Below, in pieces: positions 52,969 to 61,135 of a stretch of DNA of 64,000 bases. Below the pieces are notes generated by a model, which ran no database searches, was not told the DNA's origin, and saw only the letters and a program-made list of their open reading frames with translations. How positions within the stretch are numbered: position 1 is the stretch's first letter; each line of letters starts with the position of its first letter. Position numbers and translations under genes: made by a program. The stretch is from Streptomyces sp. DSM 15324. Lineage in GTDB: Bacteria; Actinomycetota; Actinomycetes; Streptomycetales; Streptomycetaceae. The DNA lies in the NCBI RefSeq assembly GCF_001514285.1, contig NZ_KQ949024.1, positions 460,675-524,674 on the forward strand, read 5' to 3'.

Positions 52969-53238
52969 CTACGCCGTTCCGAGCCGCGGCAGCGCGGAGA
53001 CCTGCGCCGCGGCAGCGACCTGCTCGGCCGGCTTCGCGTGCGCGGCGGACGCGGACCGGGACCGCAGCCGGTGCGACACGGCCTCGTCCAGCGTCACCGG
53101 ACGCTGCATCTGCGCGGCGAGCCGCCCGGCCTCCTGACCGAGCCGGGCCACGTCCTCCCACGGCAGCCGGATGACCAGGGCGATCTCCGCCTCGCCGTCG
53201 GGCGAGGCGTGCATCGTGGGGTTAACTCGGTCGTTCAT
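52969..53238 (-). CDS. Small hypothetical protein
   Basis: An 89-residue protein, cytoplasmic. ATG 53238 has GAGGA seven bases upstream. Its middle (LVIRLPWEDVARLGQEAGRLAAQMQRPVTLDEAVSHRL) is helical with a leading beta-strand, which recalls ribbon-helix-helix regulators, but the match is too weak to name. No neighbour in the same direction within 1 kb. A real gene judging from codon use and start; function unknown. Confidence 0.6.
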   Translation of the reverse strand: MNDRVNPTMHASPDGEAEIALVIRLPWEDVARLGQEAGRLAAQMQRPVTLDEAVSHRLRSRSASAAHAKPAEQVAAAAQVSALPRLGTA

Positions 53239-53363
53239 GTTCTGTTCCTCACGTCGTCCCCGCGGTCCGCCTTCCCCGGACCGCGGGCGGTTGCCGGTTC
53301 ATACGCGGCCGCCGCGGACCGCGTTCACCGATTCGACGAACGGATCGAGGGCAGTACTTCCTT

Positions 53364-54170
53364 GTGGTCATCCCCGTCCATGACGTGAACCCGGTGCGCC
53401 GCACGCCCGTGGTGACGTACGCGTTGATCGCGGCGAACGTGCTGGTCTTCTGGTTCATGCCGGGCCTGTCGGGCTCCGTGGCCGGTGACAGCGCCCTGGC
53501 GCAGACCTGCCATCTGCACGCCTTCCTGGAGCACTACGCCGCCGTCCCGCGCGAGTTGATCCACGATCAGCTCCCGCAGCTCGTGCCGACGGGCGGCGTC
53601 CGCGGCGGCGGCTGTCTGCTGGCCCCGCCGGACTACACCAAGTCACCGGTGCTGAGCGTGTTCACGGCGATGTTCCTGCACGGTGGCTGGCTGCACCTGC
53701 TGGGCAACATGCTGTTCCTGCTGATCTTCGGGAACAACATCGAGGACCGGATGGGCCACATCCGTTTCGCGCTGTTCTACGTCGCCTGCGGCTACGCGGC
53801 CTCGTACGGCTTCGCGCTGCTGAACGCCGACTCCACCGAGCCGCTGATCGGCGCGTCCGGGGCGATCGCGGGGGTGCTCGGCGCCTATCTGGTGCTGTAT
53901 CCGCGGGCCAGGGTGTGGGTCCTGGTGCCGTTCCTGGTCTTCCTGCCGCTGCGGCTGCCGGCCTGGCTGGTGCTGGGCTTCTGGTTCGGGCTCCAGGCGG
54001 TGTACTCCTCCGGCGAGGGGGTCTCTCAGGCGGGCACGGTGGCGTACGCGGCGCATGTCGTCGGCTTCCTCGCGGGCATGCTGCTGGCCTGGCCGCTCAA
54101 GCCGGGCACCCCGCCGCCCCCGGAGCCGCGCGGGCTGCTGTTCGGGCGGCGGGCGCGGCCGGGGTGGTGA
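53364..54170 (+). CDS. Rhomboid-family intramembrane serine protease
   Basis: A 268-residue rhomboid protease. Catalytic Ser165 (IGASGAIAGVLG) and His231 (AYAAHVVGF), with HGGWLHLLGNMLFLL (about 106-120) as the oxyanion region. Six or seven membrane helices, with an N-terminal cytoplasmic tail (VNPVRRTPV). Cuts membrane proteins within or near a helix. GTG 53364 with GAGGG 12 bases upstream. Converges with the KAP NTPase gene. Confidence 0.92.
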   Translation: MVIPVHDVNPVRRTPVVTYALIAANVLVFWFMPGLSGSVAGDSALAQTCHLHAFLEHYAAVPRELIHDQLPQLVPTGGVRGGGCLLAPPDYTKSPVLSVFTAMFLHGGWLHLLGNMLFLLIFGNNIEDRMGHIRFALFYVACGYAASYGFALLNADSTEPLIGASGAIAGVLGAYLVLYPRARVWVLVPFLVFLPLRLPAWLVLGFWFGLQAVYSSGEGVSQAGTVAYAAHVVGFLAGMLLAWPLKPGTPPPPEPRGLLFGRRARPGW

Positions 54171-54204
54171 GGGGCGGGCGGGACCGCCCGGCGTCGCGGG
54201 TGGC

Positions 54205-55485
54205 TCAGTGCGTCGGCACGAGGTCGTCGGGACCGGCCGCGGCGCGGAGCGTCGTGATCATCGAGCGGACGGTCTGCCGGTCGGGCGCCGGCACCCCGAG
54301 GGCGCCGCGCTGGGTGAGCAGCTTCTCCAGTGCCCGGTCGGTGCCGAACGCGTGCAGCTCGGAAGGCAGCCCCGAAAGGCGCTCGGGGCGCTGCGTGGGG
54401 TCCTCCTGGACGTTACGGAAGTAGGTGGCCAGCGTGCTCCAGGACCCCGGCTCGGCGGCCAGCACGTGGAAGAACGCGCGATGCCGGCTGCGGATCACCT
54501 GGAGAACCGCCAGCTGGAGGTGGAAGGCCCTGCCCAGCGAGGCTCCGCCCGCCTGGGCGATGCTCACCTCCATCGCCATGTTGAAGACGTTCACGAACCG
54601 CTTCAGCCGCCGCGGGTTCGCGCCCAGACCGCGGTGCAGCAGCTCCCAGAAGGCCTCGTCGTCGATGGGCTGGTGGACGTACGGCGTGAAGGCCTCGCGC
54701 AGGGTGTCGAAGCCCACGTCCGGGAGGAAGAAGGGCAGTTGGACGATCTTGTCGAGGTAGGCCAGACCCGACACGACCTCGGCGGGCGCGTCCTTGAAGG
54801 CGTCGCCGAACTTGTTGGTGGCGACGGCGGCCAGCACGTCGAGGTCGAGGGCGAGGACGAACACGCACTGCGACTCGCCGAGGAACAGCTTGAGGGACTC
54901 CAGCACGGTCATCGCCGAGTCCGGGGTACAGCGGTCGAGGTCGTCGACGAAGACCACCAGCCGCCCGTCCTCGCCGACGAACTCCCGCACCGCGTCCCGG
55001 AAGTCGTTCTCGAACCGGTTGATCTGGCGGTACTGCTCGGCGTCTCCCCGGGACAGCGTGGTGAGCAGGGCGTCGACGTCACTGCCCTTGATCATGCCGC
55101 CGGTGGCCGCCGAGGCGGCGGTGCCGAGTCCCGCGCGCACCGAGAGCCAGGTGGCGGCCCTGGCGAGCCGCAGGGCCTTCTCCTTCAGGCCCTCCTCGCC
55201 CTCCATCTCCGCCAGGATGGTGTGCAGCAGGGCCGCCCACACCTCGACCTTGCGGTCGTACTTCCAGGGGTTGAACCAGATGGTGCGCACCTTCCGGTCC
55301 TCCAGCCGCCGCTGCCACAGCCGCAGGAAGCTGGACTTCCCGGTGCCCCAGGAGCCGAACACGCCGACGGTGAGGGGCAGCGGCGTCGCCTGCTCGACGG
55401 CCGCGTGCAGCACGTCCACGTAGGGCTCGAAGCGGAAGGCGTCGTCGCCGAAGTCGGAGATGGGGTTGTCGGTCAGCGGGCGCAA
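54205..55485 (-). CDS. KAP-family P-loop NTPase
   Basis: A 426-residue KAP NTPase. Walker A FGSWGTGKSSFL (about 43-54), the family motif TIWFNPWKYD, Walker B VVFVDDLDRCTPDS and a C-terminal helical part (LGANPRRLKRFVNVFN...). KAP NTPases are usually membrane-linked and often found in defence-related operons; here the inserted membrane helices seem absent, although the hydrophobic AATWLSVRAGLGTAASAATGGM (about 105-130) is a candidate. The TTG start has AAGGAG five bases upstream. Last gene of the operon with the VMAP-type protein; 48 bases after the small gene. Confidence 0.9.
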   Translation of the reverse strand: MRPLTDNPISDFGDDAFRFEPYVDVLHAAVEQATPLPLTVGVFGSWGTGKSSFLRLWQRRLEDRKVRTIWFNPWKYDRKVEVWAALLHTILAEMEGEEGLKEKALRLARAATWLSVRAGLGTAASAATGGMIKGSDVDALLTTLSRGDAEQYRQINRFENDFRDAVREFVGEDGRLVVFVDDLDRCTPDSAMTVLESLKLFLGESQCVFVLALDLDVLAAVATNKFGDAFKDAPAEVVSGLAYLDKIVQLPFFLPDVGFDTLREAFTPYVHQPIDDEAFWELLHRGLGANPRRLKRFVNVFNMAMEVSIAQAGGASLGRAFHLQLAVLQVIRSRHRAFFHVLAAEPGSWSTLATYFRNVQEDPTQRPERLSGLPSELHAFGTDRALEKLLTQRGALGVPAPDRQTVRSMITTLRAAAGPDDLVPTH

Positions 55486-55533
55486 GGCGGCTCCTTCGGA
55501 GGCGGTACGGGTGGTGCGAGCGGGACGGGTGGT

Positions 55534-55857
55534 TCAGCGGGACGGGGTCGAGGGCGCGGACGGGGATGGGGACAGGGACGCGGACGGGTGTTCGGCGTGG
55601 GCGCGCAGGGCGGCGATCCGGTCGGGATCCGCGCCGAAGCGCCTGCCCCAGACGTCGAGTGCGGCCCGGGCGAGTCGGCCGGCGATCCGGGTGTCACCGA
55701 CGGCCGCGTGGTGGCCGATGACCGCGAGGACGAGGTCGTAGGTGCGCTCGGGCTGGGCGCGCAGGGCCGCGGGCAGGTCCAGCCGACGGAAGTCCAGGGT
55801 GAGGTGCGGGACACCGACGAGGAGGCCCAGGGCGTGGCGGACGGCGCTCGGGTCCAC
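55534..55857 (-). CDS. Small protein between VMAP-type and KAP NTPase genes
   Basis: A 107-residue protein. It begins MDPSAVRHALGLLVGVPHL and has a helical body (VLAVIGHHAAVGDTRIAGRLARAALDVWGRRF) and a Ser/Pro tail. I do not recognise a family. GTG 55857 lies three bases after the stop of the upstream gene, so translation is almost certainly coupled. Position and size suggest an adaptor or effector-linked module in the system. It might be a domain of the upstream protein that became separate. Confidence 0.7.
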   Translation of the reverse strand: MDPSAVRHALGLLVGVPHLTLDFRRLDLPAALRAQPERTYDLVLAVIGHHAAVGDTRIAGRLARAALDVWGRRFGADPDRIAALRAHAEHPSASLSPSPSAPSTPSR

Positions 55858-55860
55858 GGG

Positions 55861-57750
55861 TCACCGCCCTCCCTCGGGCAGCGCGTGCTCGGGGTCGGCG
55901 AAGAGCAGGCCCACCCGCTCCCGGGTGCCGGTCGTGCTGTGCCGGCTCCGCAGGGAGCGCACCGCCTCCGGGATCGCCTCCAGCGGCACGGTCCGGGCCA
56001 GGTCCGTCAGTTCCTCCTCCGTCTGCGGCGACGCTCCCTTCGACCAGATCACCACCGGGATCCCCTGGAGGAGGCAGGCCGCGACCGGGTCCCCCGATGA
56101 CCGGAACGTCGTCTGCTCGGCGTCCAGCAGCAGGACGCGGCTGTCGGCGCCGTCCAGCCAGACGGGTGCGCGTTCCGCGGGCGGGGTCACCTTCAGCCGT
56201 GACCACCGCTCCTGCCAGCGCCAGCGCAGACTCTCCCGGTCCTGCAGCTCCGCGCACCGCACGACCACGGTGTGATGCGCCCCGAGCGGACGCCGCACGC
56301 CCTCGTGCCCGATGTCCCATTCCTCGACCCGGAGGTCGTCCAGCAGCCGGAAGGGCAGGACGAACTCGATCCGTCCGGCGGGGCCGGAGGGGACCGCCGT
56401 CCTTGCCAGGAACCGGTGCAGCTCGGGCGCGAGCACGGCGCCCAGTTCCTCGCGCGCCAGCCCGTGGTGCGTCGCGAGCGAGGTCGTGGTCCCGTCGGCG
56501 GCGCGGGCCGAGACCGTCACGTGGTGGGTCTCCGGCGCCCAGACGTCCGGGTCCACGGCGATGACGAGGACCGGTGGCTCGGTCGTCCGGTCGGGCGGCG
56601 GCTCCACTCCCAGTCGGGCGGCCACCGACCGCCGCCACGCCTGCAGTTCCGCGCCGACCTCTCCCGGCACCCTGTCGGCGAGCCGCGCGACGAAGTCCAG
56701 GAGGACGGGCGGCGCGCCGCGGTCCTCCAGGTCCCGCGCCCGTTCCAGCAGGGCGCCGGTCCCGGCCGGCTCGGCACGGGTCAGCAGCCGGTGCAGGGTC
56801 CCGCGCTCGTCGGCGCGCAGCGGCGACGGGGCGACCTTGTCCACCAGCGTCGCGAACGCCTCCACCGCCGAGCTGCCCGGCTCGTACACCCGCAGGACCT
56901 CGACCAGCGGACGCAGGCCCTCGGGGTGCTCCATGAGCAGACGTACCAGCTCCAGGGCCCTGAGCCGGCTCGACGGGATGCCGTCCCGCAGGGCGGCGAC
57001 CGCCGGGACCTCGTGCCGCAGTTCCCGGGTGAGCAGGACGAACGCCGACGGGTCGCGCATGGCGGGCACGGCCAGCAGGGCCTCCACCAGTTCGCCGCGC
57101 TCCCGGGAGGAGAGCCCGTCGCCCGGCCGGCGCAGCGGCCCGGTGGGGCGCCGGCTCGGTACGGGGATCCGCTCCAGGACGGTCGACAGGGGCAGGAAGC
57201 GGCCGCTGCCCCCCGGCGCCGGGGTGGCCTCGACGGCGGTGAGGAGGCCGACGACGGTGGCCCGGCCGTCGACCACGGGGCTGCCGCTGCTGCCCGGTCC
57301 CGGTGCCTCCGCGCGGAAGGTGAGCCGGCCCCAGCCGTCCGGCTCGTCGGCACCGGGCAGCGCGTCGACGACGCCCGGCAGCCCCCCGTCCGGGGTGAGC
57401 ACCCGGACCGGGTCGCCGCTCCGGGCCGTTCCGATCCGCGGCGCGGTGCCGAGCGGGAGGTCCACACTCAGCAGCGCGAGATCGCCGGAGGACTCCCTCA
57501 GGGGCACCCAGCCGCCGGGCACCACGTGGGCCGCGAGGCGCTCCCCCGGTCCGGTACCGGACCGGACCACCCACAACGGGCCACGCGGGCCGTTCTCGCT
57601 GTACCTGCTGACGCCGAGGGCAGCGGTCACCACATGGGCGCAGGTGAGCACGAGCGAGGGAGTGACCAGGAAGCCGCATCCGGCCGGTGGGCCGTCGTCC
57701 CCCTGGATGCGGACCCGCCAGGGCTCGCCGTCCCGCAAGGCCCACGACAC
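55861..57750 (-). CDS. Trypsin-like protease with EAD2-like and VMAP-C domains
   Basis: A 629-residue protein. Residues 1-190 are a chymotrypsin-fold protease with His39 (VLTCAHVV), Asp90 (SSGDLALLS) and Ser155 (GSSGSPVV). About 205-310 looks like effector-associated domain 2 (ELVEALLAVPAMRDPSAFVLLTREL...). About 395-629 matches the VMAP C-terminal domain (IEFVLPFRLLDDLRVEEWDIG, RWRWQERW, VVIWSKGA). No signal peptide, so cytoplasmic. Proteins of this architecture were described by Aravind's group as cores of NTP-dependent conflict (immune-like) systems. GTG 57750 with GAGGGGGA upstream. First gene of a three-gene operon. Confidence 0.88.
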   Translation of the reverse strand: MSWALRDGEPWRVRIQGDDGPPAGCGFLVTPSLVLTCAHVVTAALGVSRYSENGPRGPLWVVRSGTGPGERLAAHVVPGGWVPLRESSGDLALLSVDLPLGTAPRIGTARSGDPVRVLTPDGGLPGVVDALPGADEPDGWGRLTFRAEAPGPGSSGSPVVDGRATVVGLLTAVEATPAPGGSGRFLPLSTVLERIPVPSRRPTGPLRRPGDGLSSRERGELVEALLAVPAMRDPSAFVLLTRELRHEVPAVAALRDGIPSSRLRALELVRLLMEHPEGLRPLVEVLRVYEPGSSAVEAFATLVDKVAPSPLRADERGTLHRLLTRAEPAGTGALLERARDLEDRGAPPVLLDFVARLADRVPGEVGAELQAWRRSVAARLGVEPPPDRTTEPPVLVIAVDPDVWAPETHHVTVSARAADGTTTSLATHHGLAREELGAVLAPELHRFLARTAVPSGPAGRIEFVLPFRLLDDLRVEEWDIGHEGVRRPLGAHHTVVVRCAELQDRESLRWRWQERWSRLKVTPPAERAPVWLDGADSRVLLLDAEQTTFRSSGDPVAACLLQGIPVVIWSKGASPQTEEELTDLARTVPLEAIPEAVRSLRSRHSTTGTRERVGLLFADPEHALPEGGR

Positions 57751-57833
57751 GATGTCCCCCTCTCCCCCGGTCCGCGAAGGTTATCCGGCCGGGGAACGGC
57801 GTGTGGGGGAAACGGCGTGGGGAGAGCCCGGAG

Positions 57834-58901
57834 CTAGCGGGCGGTGCGGGTGTGGACGTACTCCACGAGACGGGTGAGCGCGTCCGGGTCGGTGGACGGC
57901 ATCACGCCGTGGCCGAGGTTGAAGACATGGCCCTCCAGGCCGGCGGCCGCGTCGAGGACCTCGCGGGTCTTGGTCTCGACGGCCTCGGTGCCGGCGAAGA
58001 GCACGGTCGGGTCGAGGTTGCCCTGGAGCGCCTTGCCGGGGCCGACCCGGCGGGCGGCCTCGTCGAGCGGGACGCGCCAGTCGACGCCGACGACGTCCGC
58101 GCCGGCCTCGCCCATGAGGTTCAGCAGCTCACCGGTGCCGACGCCGAAGTGGATGCGCGGGACGCCGTAGGACTCGACGGCGCGGAAGACCTTCGCGGAG
58201 GCGGGCAGCACCGAGCGCCGGTAGTCGGCGGGGGCGAGGGCGCCCGCCCAGGAGTCGAAGAGCTGGACGGCGCTCGCACCCGCCTCGATCTGGACCTTCA
58301 GGAACGCGGAGGTGATCTCGGCGAGACGGTCGAGCAGGTCGGCCCAGAGCTGCGGGTCGCCGTACATCATCGCCTTGGCGTTCTCGTACGTGCGTGAGGG
58401 GCCGCCCTCGACGAGGTAGCTCGCGAGGGTGAAGGGCGCGCCCGCGAAACCGATCAGCGGGGTGGCGCCGAGTTCCGCGGTGAGCAGTCCGATCGCCTCG
58501 GTGACGTAGGAGACGTCCTCGGGGGTGAGGTCACGGAGCTGGGCGAGGTCGGCGCGGGTGCGGATCGGGTGCTCGACGACCGGGCCGACGCCGGGCTTGA
58601 TGTCGAGGTCGATGCCGATGGCCTTGAGCGGGACGACGATGTCGCTGAAGTAGATCGCCGCGTCCACGTCGTGCCGGCGGACGGGCTGGAGGGTGATCTC
58701 GGTGACCAGGTCGGGCCGCATGCACGACTCGAGCATCGGGACGCCCTCGCGGACCTTGCGGTACTCCGGCAGCGAGCGGCCCGCCTGACGCATGAACCAC
58801 ACGGGGGTGTGCGGCACGGGTTCACGCCTGCACGCCTTCAGGAAGGGGCTGTCGTACGTCGCTGTCGGCTGCCGGCCCGCGGGGCTCTCGTTCGCGCTCA
58901 C
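57834..58901 (-). CDS. hemE: Uroporphyrinogen decarboxylase
   Basis: A 355-residue enzyme, the normal family length. Signatures [16 protein letters not shown] (N-terminal), [28 protein letters not shown] and [13 protein letters not shown]. It turns uroporphyrinogen III into coproporphyrinogen III. GTG 58901 gives the correct length; the frame stays open upstream to 59087. Divergent from the DUF3000 gene. Confidence 0.97.
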   Translation of the reverse strand: MSANESPAGRQPTATYDSPFLKACRREPVPHTPVWFMRQAGRSLPEYRKVREGVPMLESCMRPDLVTEITLQPVRRHDVDAAIYFSDIVVPLKAIGIDLDIKPGVGPVVEHPIRTRADLAQLRDLTPEDVSYVTEAIGLLTAELGATPLIGFAGAPFTLASYLVEGGPSRTYENAKAMMYGDPQLWADLLDRLAEITSAFLKVQIEAGASAVQLFDSWAGALAPADYRRSVLPASAKVFRAVESYGVPRIHFGVGTGELLNLMGEAGADVVGVDWRVPLDEAARRVGPGKALQGNLDPTVLFAGTEAVETKTREVLDAAAGLEGHVFNLGHGVMPSTDPDALTRLVEYVHTRTAR

Positions 58902-59072
58902 GACGGCAAGTCTCGCACGGCGCCGGAAAGGGTGGCGCCGCCCCCACCGCCTCCCGTCGTGCCTCGGGGACACCCGTTCGGCCCTTGCGGGCGGCAGGCG
59001 TGTTCGCCCAGCGCGCAGGCGCCCGCGGGTCCCGCACGGGTGTCTTGCCCTGCGCGAGGCCGTCGTTCCCCT

Positions 59073-59078
59073 TAATCT
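59073..59078 (+). promoter_or_regulatory. Possible -10 box of the DUF3000 gene
   Basis: TAATCT ends seven bases before ATG 59086 without a ribosome-binding site between them; probable leaderless start. Confidence 0.45.
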
Positions 59079-59085
59079 TCCCCGC

Positions 59086-59754
59086 ATGGCTGCGGCTCAG
59101 GGACGACTGTCGGACGGCGCTGGCGGGATGGACGAGGCGAACGAGGGGGAGCGCGATGGAGGCAGGTCGGCACCGCTGCCGTTCCGGGCCGCCGTCGACG
59201 CGTTGCGGGCGGCGCGGCTGCGGCCGCAGGTCGAGGTCGACCCGACCCCGGCGCCCAAGCGGCTCGCCCCGTACGCGTACGCCCTGGAGGCGACCGTCGT
59301 GGACGGCGAGCAGGATCTCGCCGACGGGCGGCTGGTGCTGCTGCACGACCCGGACGGGCACGACGCCTGGCGCGGGACGTTCCGGCTGGTGACGCTGGTG
59401 CGGGCCGATCTGGAGCCGGAGATGGCGGCCGACCCGCTGCTGCCGGAGGTGTGCTGGTCCTGGCTGACCGGCGCCCTCCAGGCGCGCGGCCTCGCGTACG
59501 GCGAGCCGAGCGGGACGGTCACGCGGGCCGGCTCGCACTACTTCGGCGGTCTGGCGGAGCGGCCGGCGAACTCGCAGATCGAGATCCGCGCCTCCTGGAC
59601 CCCCCGCGAGGGCCTCGGCGGGGTGCCGGACACGGCGGCCCACCTGGCGTCGTGGTGCGACCTGCTGGCCCAGGTGGCGGGTCTGCCGCCGGCGGGCCCC
59701 GGGGACGCCTCGGTGGTGACGCTGCCGCAGCGCCGGGGGCCGCAGCCGCGTTAG
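59086..59754 (+). CDS. DUF3000 family protein
   Basis: A 222-residue actinobacterial DUF3000 protein ([65 protein letters not shown] [12 protein letters not shown]). Function unknown; the gene is widely conserved next to hemE and the RNase D gene in actinobacteria. ATG 59086 is preferred; ATG 59128 ([10 protein letters not shown]) is possible. Ends 39 bases before a strong terminator. Confidence 0.88.
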   Translation: MAAAQGRLSDGAGGMDEANEGERDGGRSAPLPFRAAVDALRAARLRPQVEVDPTPAPKRLAPYAYALEATVVDGEQDLADGRLVLLHDPDGHDAWRGTFRLVTLVRADLEPEMAADPLLPEVCWSWLTGALQARGLAYGEPSGTVTRAGSHYFGGLAERPANSQIEIRASWTPREGLGGVPDTAAHLASWCDLLAQVAGLPPAGPGDASVVTLPQRRGPQPR

Positions 59755-59793
59755 GACGGGCCCCCGAGGGCCTGTCCGGTACAGCTGTACGAG

Positions 59794-59825
59794 TGGGTCG
59801 GCCGCCGGAAACGGCGGCCGACCCA
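59794..59825. terminator. Hairpin terminator with GAAA loop
   Basis: Perfect 14-base inverted repeat (59794-59807, 59812-59825) closed by the stable tetraloop GAAA, then TTTGG. Confidence 0.88.
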
Positions 59826-60087
59826 TTTGGCCGTCCTGATTGACCATCTCTTTGTCGATACGGCCACTTTCGATCCCGGACCGCACCCACCCAAACCGAT
59901 TCGATCTTCGGATGATCGATCGCGTGTCCGAATTGCACGTATTGTTACTCACTAGATCGTGATCATTTTCTAAAGGACCCCCGGCCCGCTGCCGAAGACG
60001 ACTGTGACCTTGAAAGCACGGTTCGTCGGGGCCGCCCCTCTCCCCACCCGCCCCCGAACCGGCTCCGTCCCCCACCCAGGAGGCCTG
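59826..60087. promoter_or_regulatory. AT-rich upstream region of the LuxR-type regulator
   Basis: Marked drop in GC from about 59836 to 59985. Contains an inverted repeat TTCGGA...TCCGAA (about 59905-59935) and several GATC-rich half-sites (GATCGATCGC, GATCGTGATCATT). The regulator's start is preceded by AGGAGG at 60078. Long leader and AT-richness suggest complex control; no -10/-35 pair is clear. Confidence 0.4.
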
Positions 60088-60750
60088 GTGTCCGTTCTTC
60101 TCGAGCAGCCCGCAAGCCTGGTCGCCTACCGCCCGAACAAGCCCACCGCCATGGTGGTCGTGGCCGACCCGCGCGTGCGTTCCACCGTCACCCGTCACTT
60201 GTGGGCGCTCGGTGTGCGCGACGTCATCGAGGCCTCGTCCATCGCGGAGGCTCGTCCCCGCGTCGGCAACCCCCGGGACATCTGCGTCGCCGACGTCCAC
60301 CTCCCCGACGGCTCCGGACTCACCCTGCTGTCGGAGACCCGCGCCGCGGGCTGGCCCAACGGGCTCGCCCTGTCCGCCGCCGACGACATCGGCGCCGTGC
60401 GCAACGCCCTCGCGGGCGGTGTGAAGGGCTATGTCGTCACCGGCACCCGCACCAACCTCGGGCTCCCCACCCGGCCCGGTGCCGCCCCCATCGGATCCGC
60501 GGCCGCCCGGCTGCACCGCCGCCCCCCGGGTGCCCCGAGCCACCCGGGCGGCTACCGCGAGCTCTCCGGCCGCGAGGTGGAGGTGCTGCGTCTGGTCGCC
60601 GAAGGCCAGTCGAACAAGGCGATCGGCGTCTCGATGGGACTGTCCGCGCTGACCGTCAAGAGCCACCTCGCCCGGATCGCCCGCAAGCTCGGCACGGGCG
60701 ACCGCGCCGGGATGGTCGCGGTGGCCCTGCGGACCGGCATCATCCACTGA
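60088..60750 (+). CDS. Orphan LuxR/NarL-type response regulator
   Basis: A 220-residue regulator. Receiver-like domain with ICVADVHLPDGSG (Asp69) and KGYVV, but the usual acidic pair near the N-terminus is only VADP. C-terminal LuxR helix-turn-helix LSGREVEVLRLVAEGQSNKAIGVSMGLSALTVKSHLARI. No kinase gene is adjacent, so it may work without phosphorylation or with a distant kinase. GTG 60088 is four bases after AGGAGG; a start at 60004 is possible but adds a non-family N-terminus. Confidence 0.88.
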   Translation: MSVLLEQPASLVAYRPNKPTAMVVVADPRVRSTVTRHLWALGVRDVIEASSIAEARPRVGNPRDICVADVHLPDGSGLTLLSETRAAGWPNGLALSAADDIGAVRNALAGGVKGYVVTGTRTNLGLPTRPGAAPIGSAAARLHRRPPGAPSHPGGYRELSGREVEVLRLVAEGQSNKAIGVSMGLSALTVKSHLARIARKLGTGDRAGMVAVALRTGIIH

Positions 60751-60769
60751 GACCCCGGCGGGCCCGCGG

Positions 60770-61040
60770 CTTCCGGTCCCTCCGGGCTCCTCACCCGCCC
60801 ACTTCCCACGCCCCTCCTCCTCCCCCGGTCCGCACCCGGCCTTCCCGGCCCTCTCCCGGCCCTTCCCCCGGTCGGCGGACTGCCTGCCGGTCCTCTTCCC
60901 CCCCTCCCCTTCCCCCCTCAGCCCGGCCTCTTCCCCACCCTTCCCCACCCTTCCCCCCTCTTCCCCGCCCTTCCTGCTCCTCCCCGGCCTTTCCCCGGCC
61001 CTTCCCCCACCCTCGCCGGCCACTTCCGCGCCTTCTCGCG
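60770..61040. repeat. Polypyrimidine tract
   Basis: About 270 bases in which the plus strand is mostly C and T, with repeated CCCTTCCC-type units (for example two identical TTCCCCACCC at 60931-60950). The complementary strand has G runs that fit a G-quadruplex motif (60933-60958). The intergenic gap 60751-61135 holds no gene; open frames here are biased by composition. Confidence 0.85.
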
Positions 61041-61123
61041 GCTCCCCATGGCCCTGACTGGTTTACGACCCTGCGGCCCCCGTCGGCGGAACGTTCCGTC
61101 GGCGGGTGGCGTCCACACACGGA

Positions 61124-61129
61124 TACCCT
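61124..61129 (+). promoter_or_regulatory. Possible -10 box of the RNase D gene
   Basis: TACCCT ends six bases before GTG 61136; with no ribosome-binding site this suggests a leaderless transcript. Confidence 0.45.
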
Positions 61130-61135
61130 TGACAG

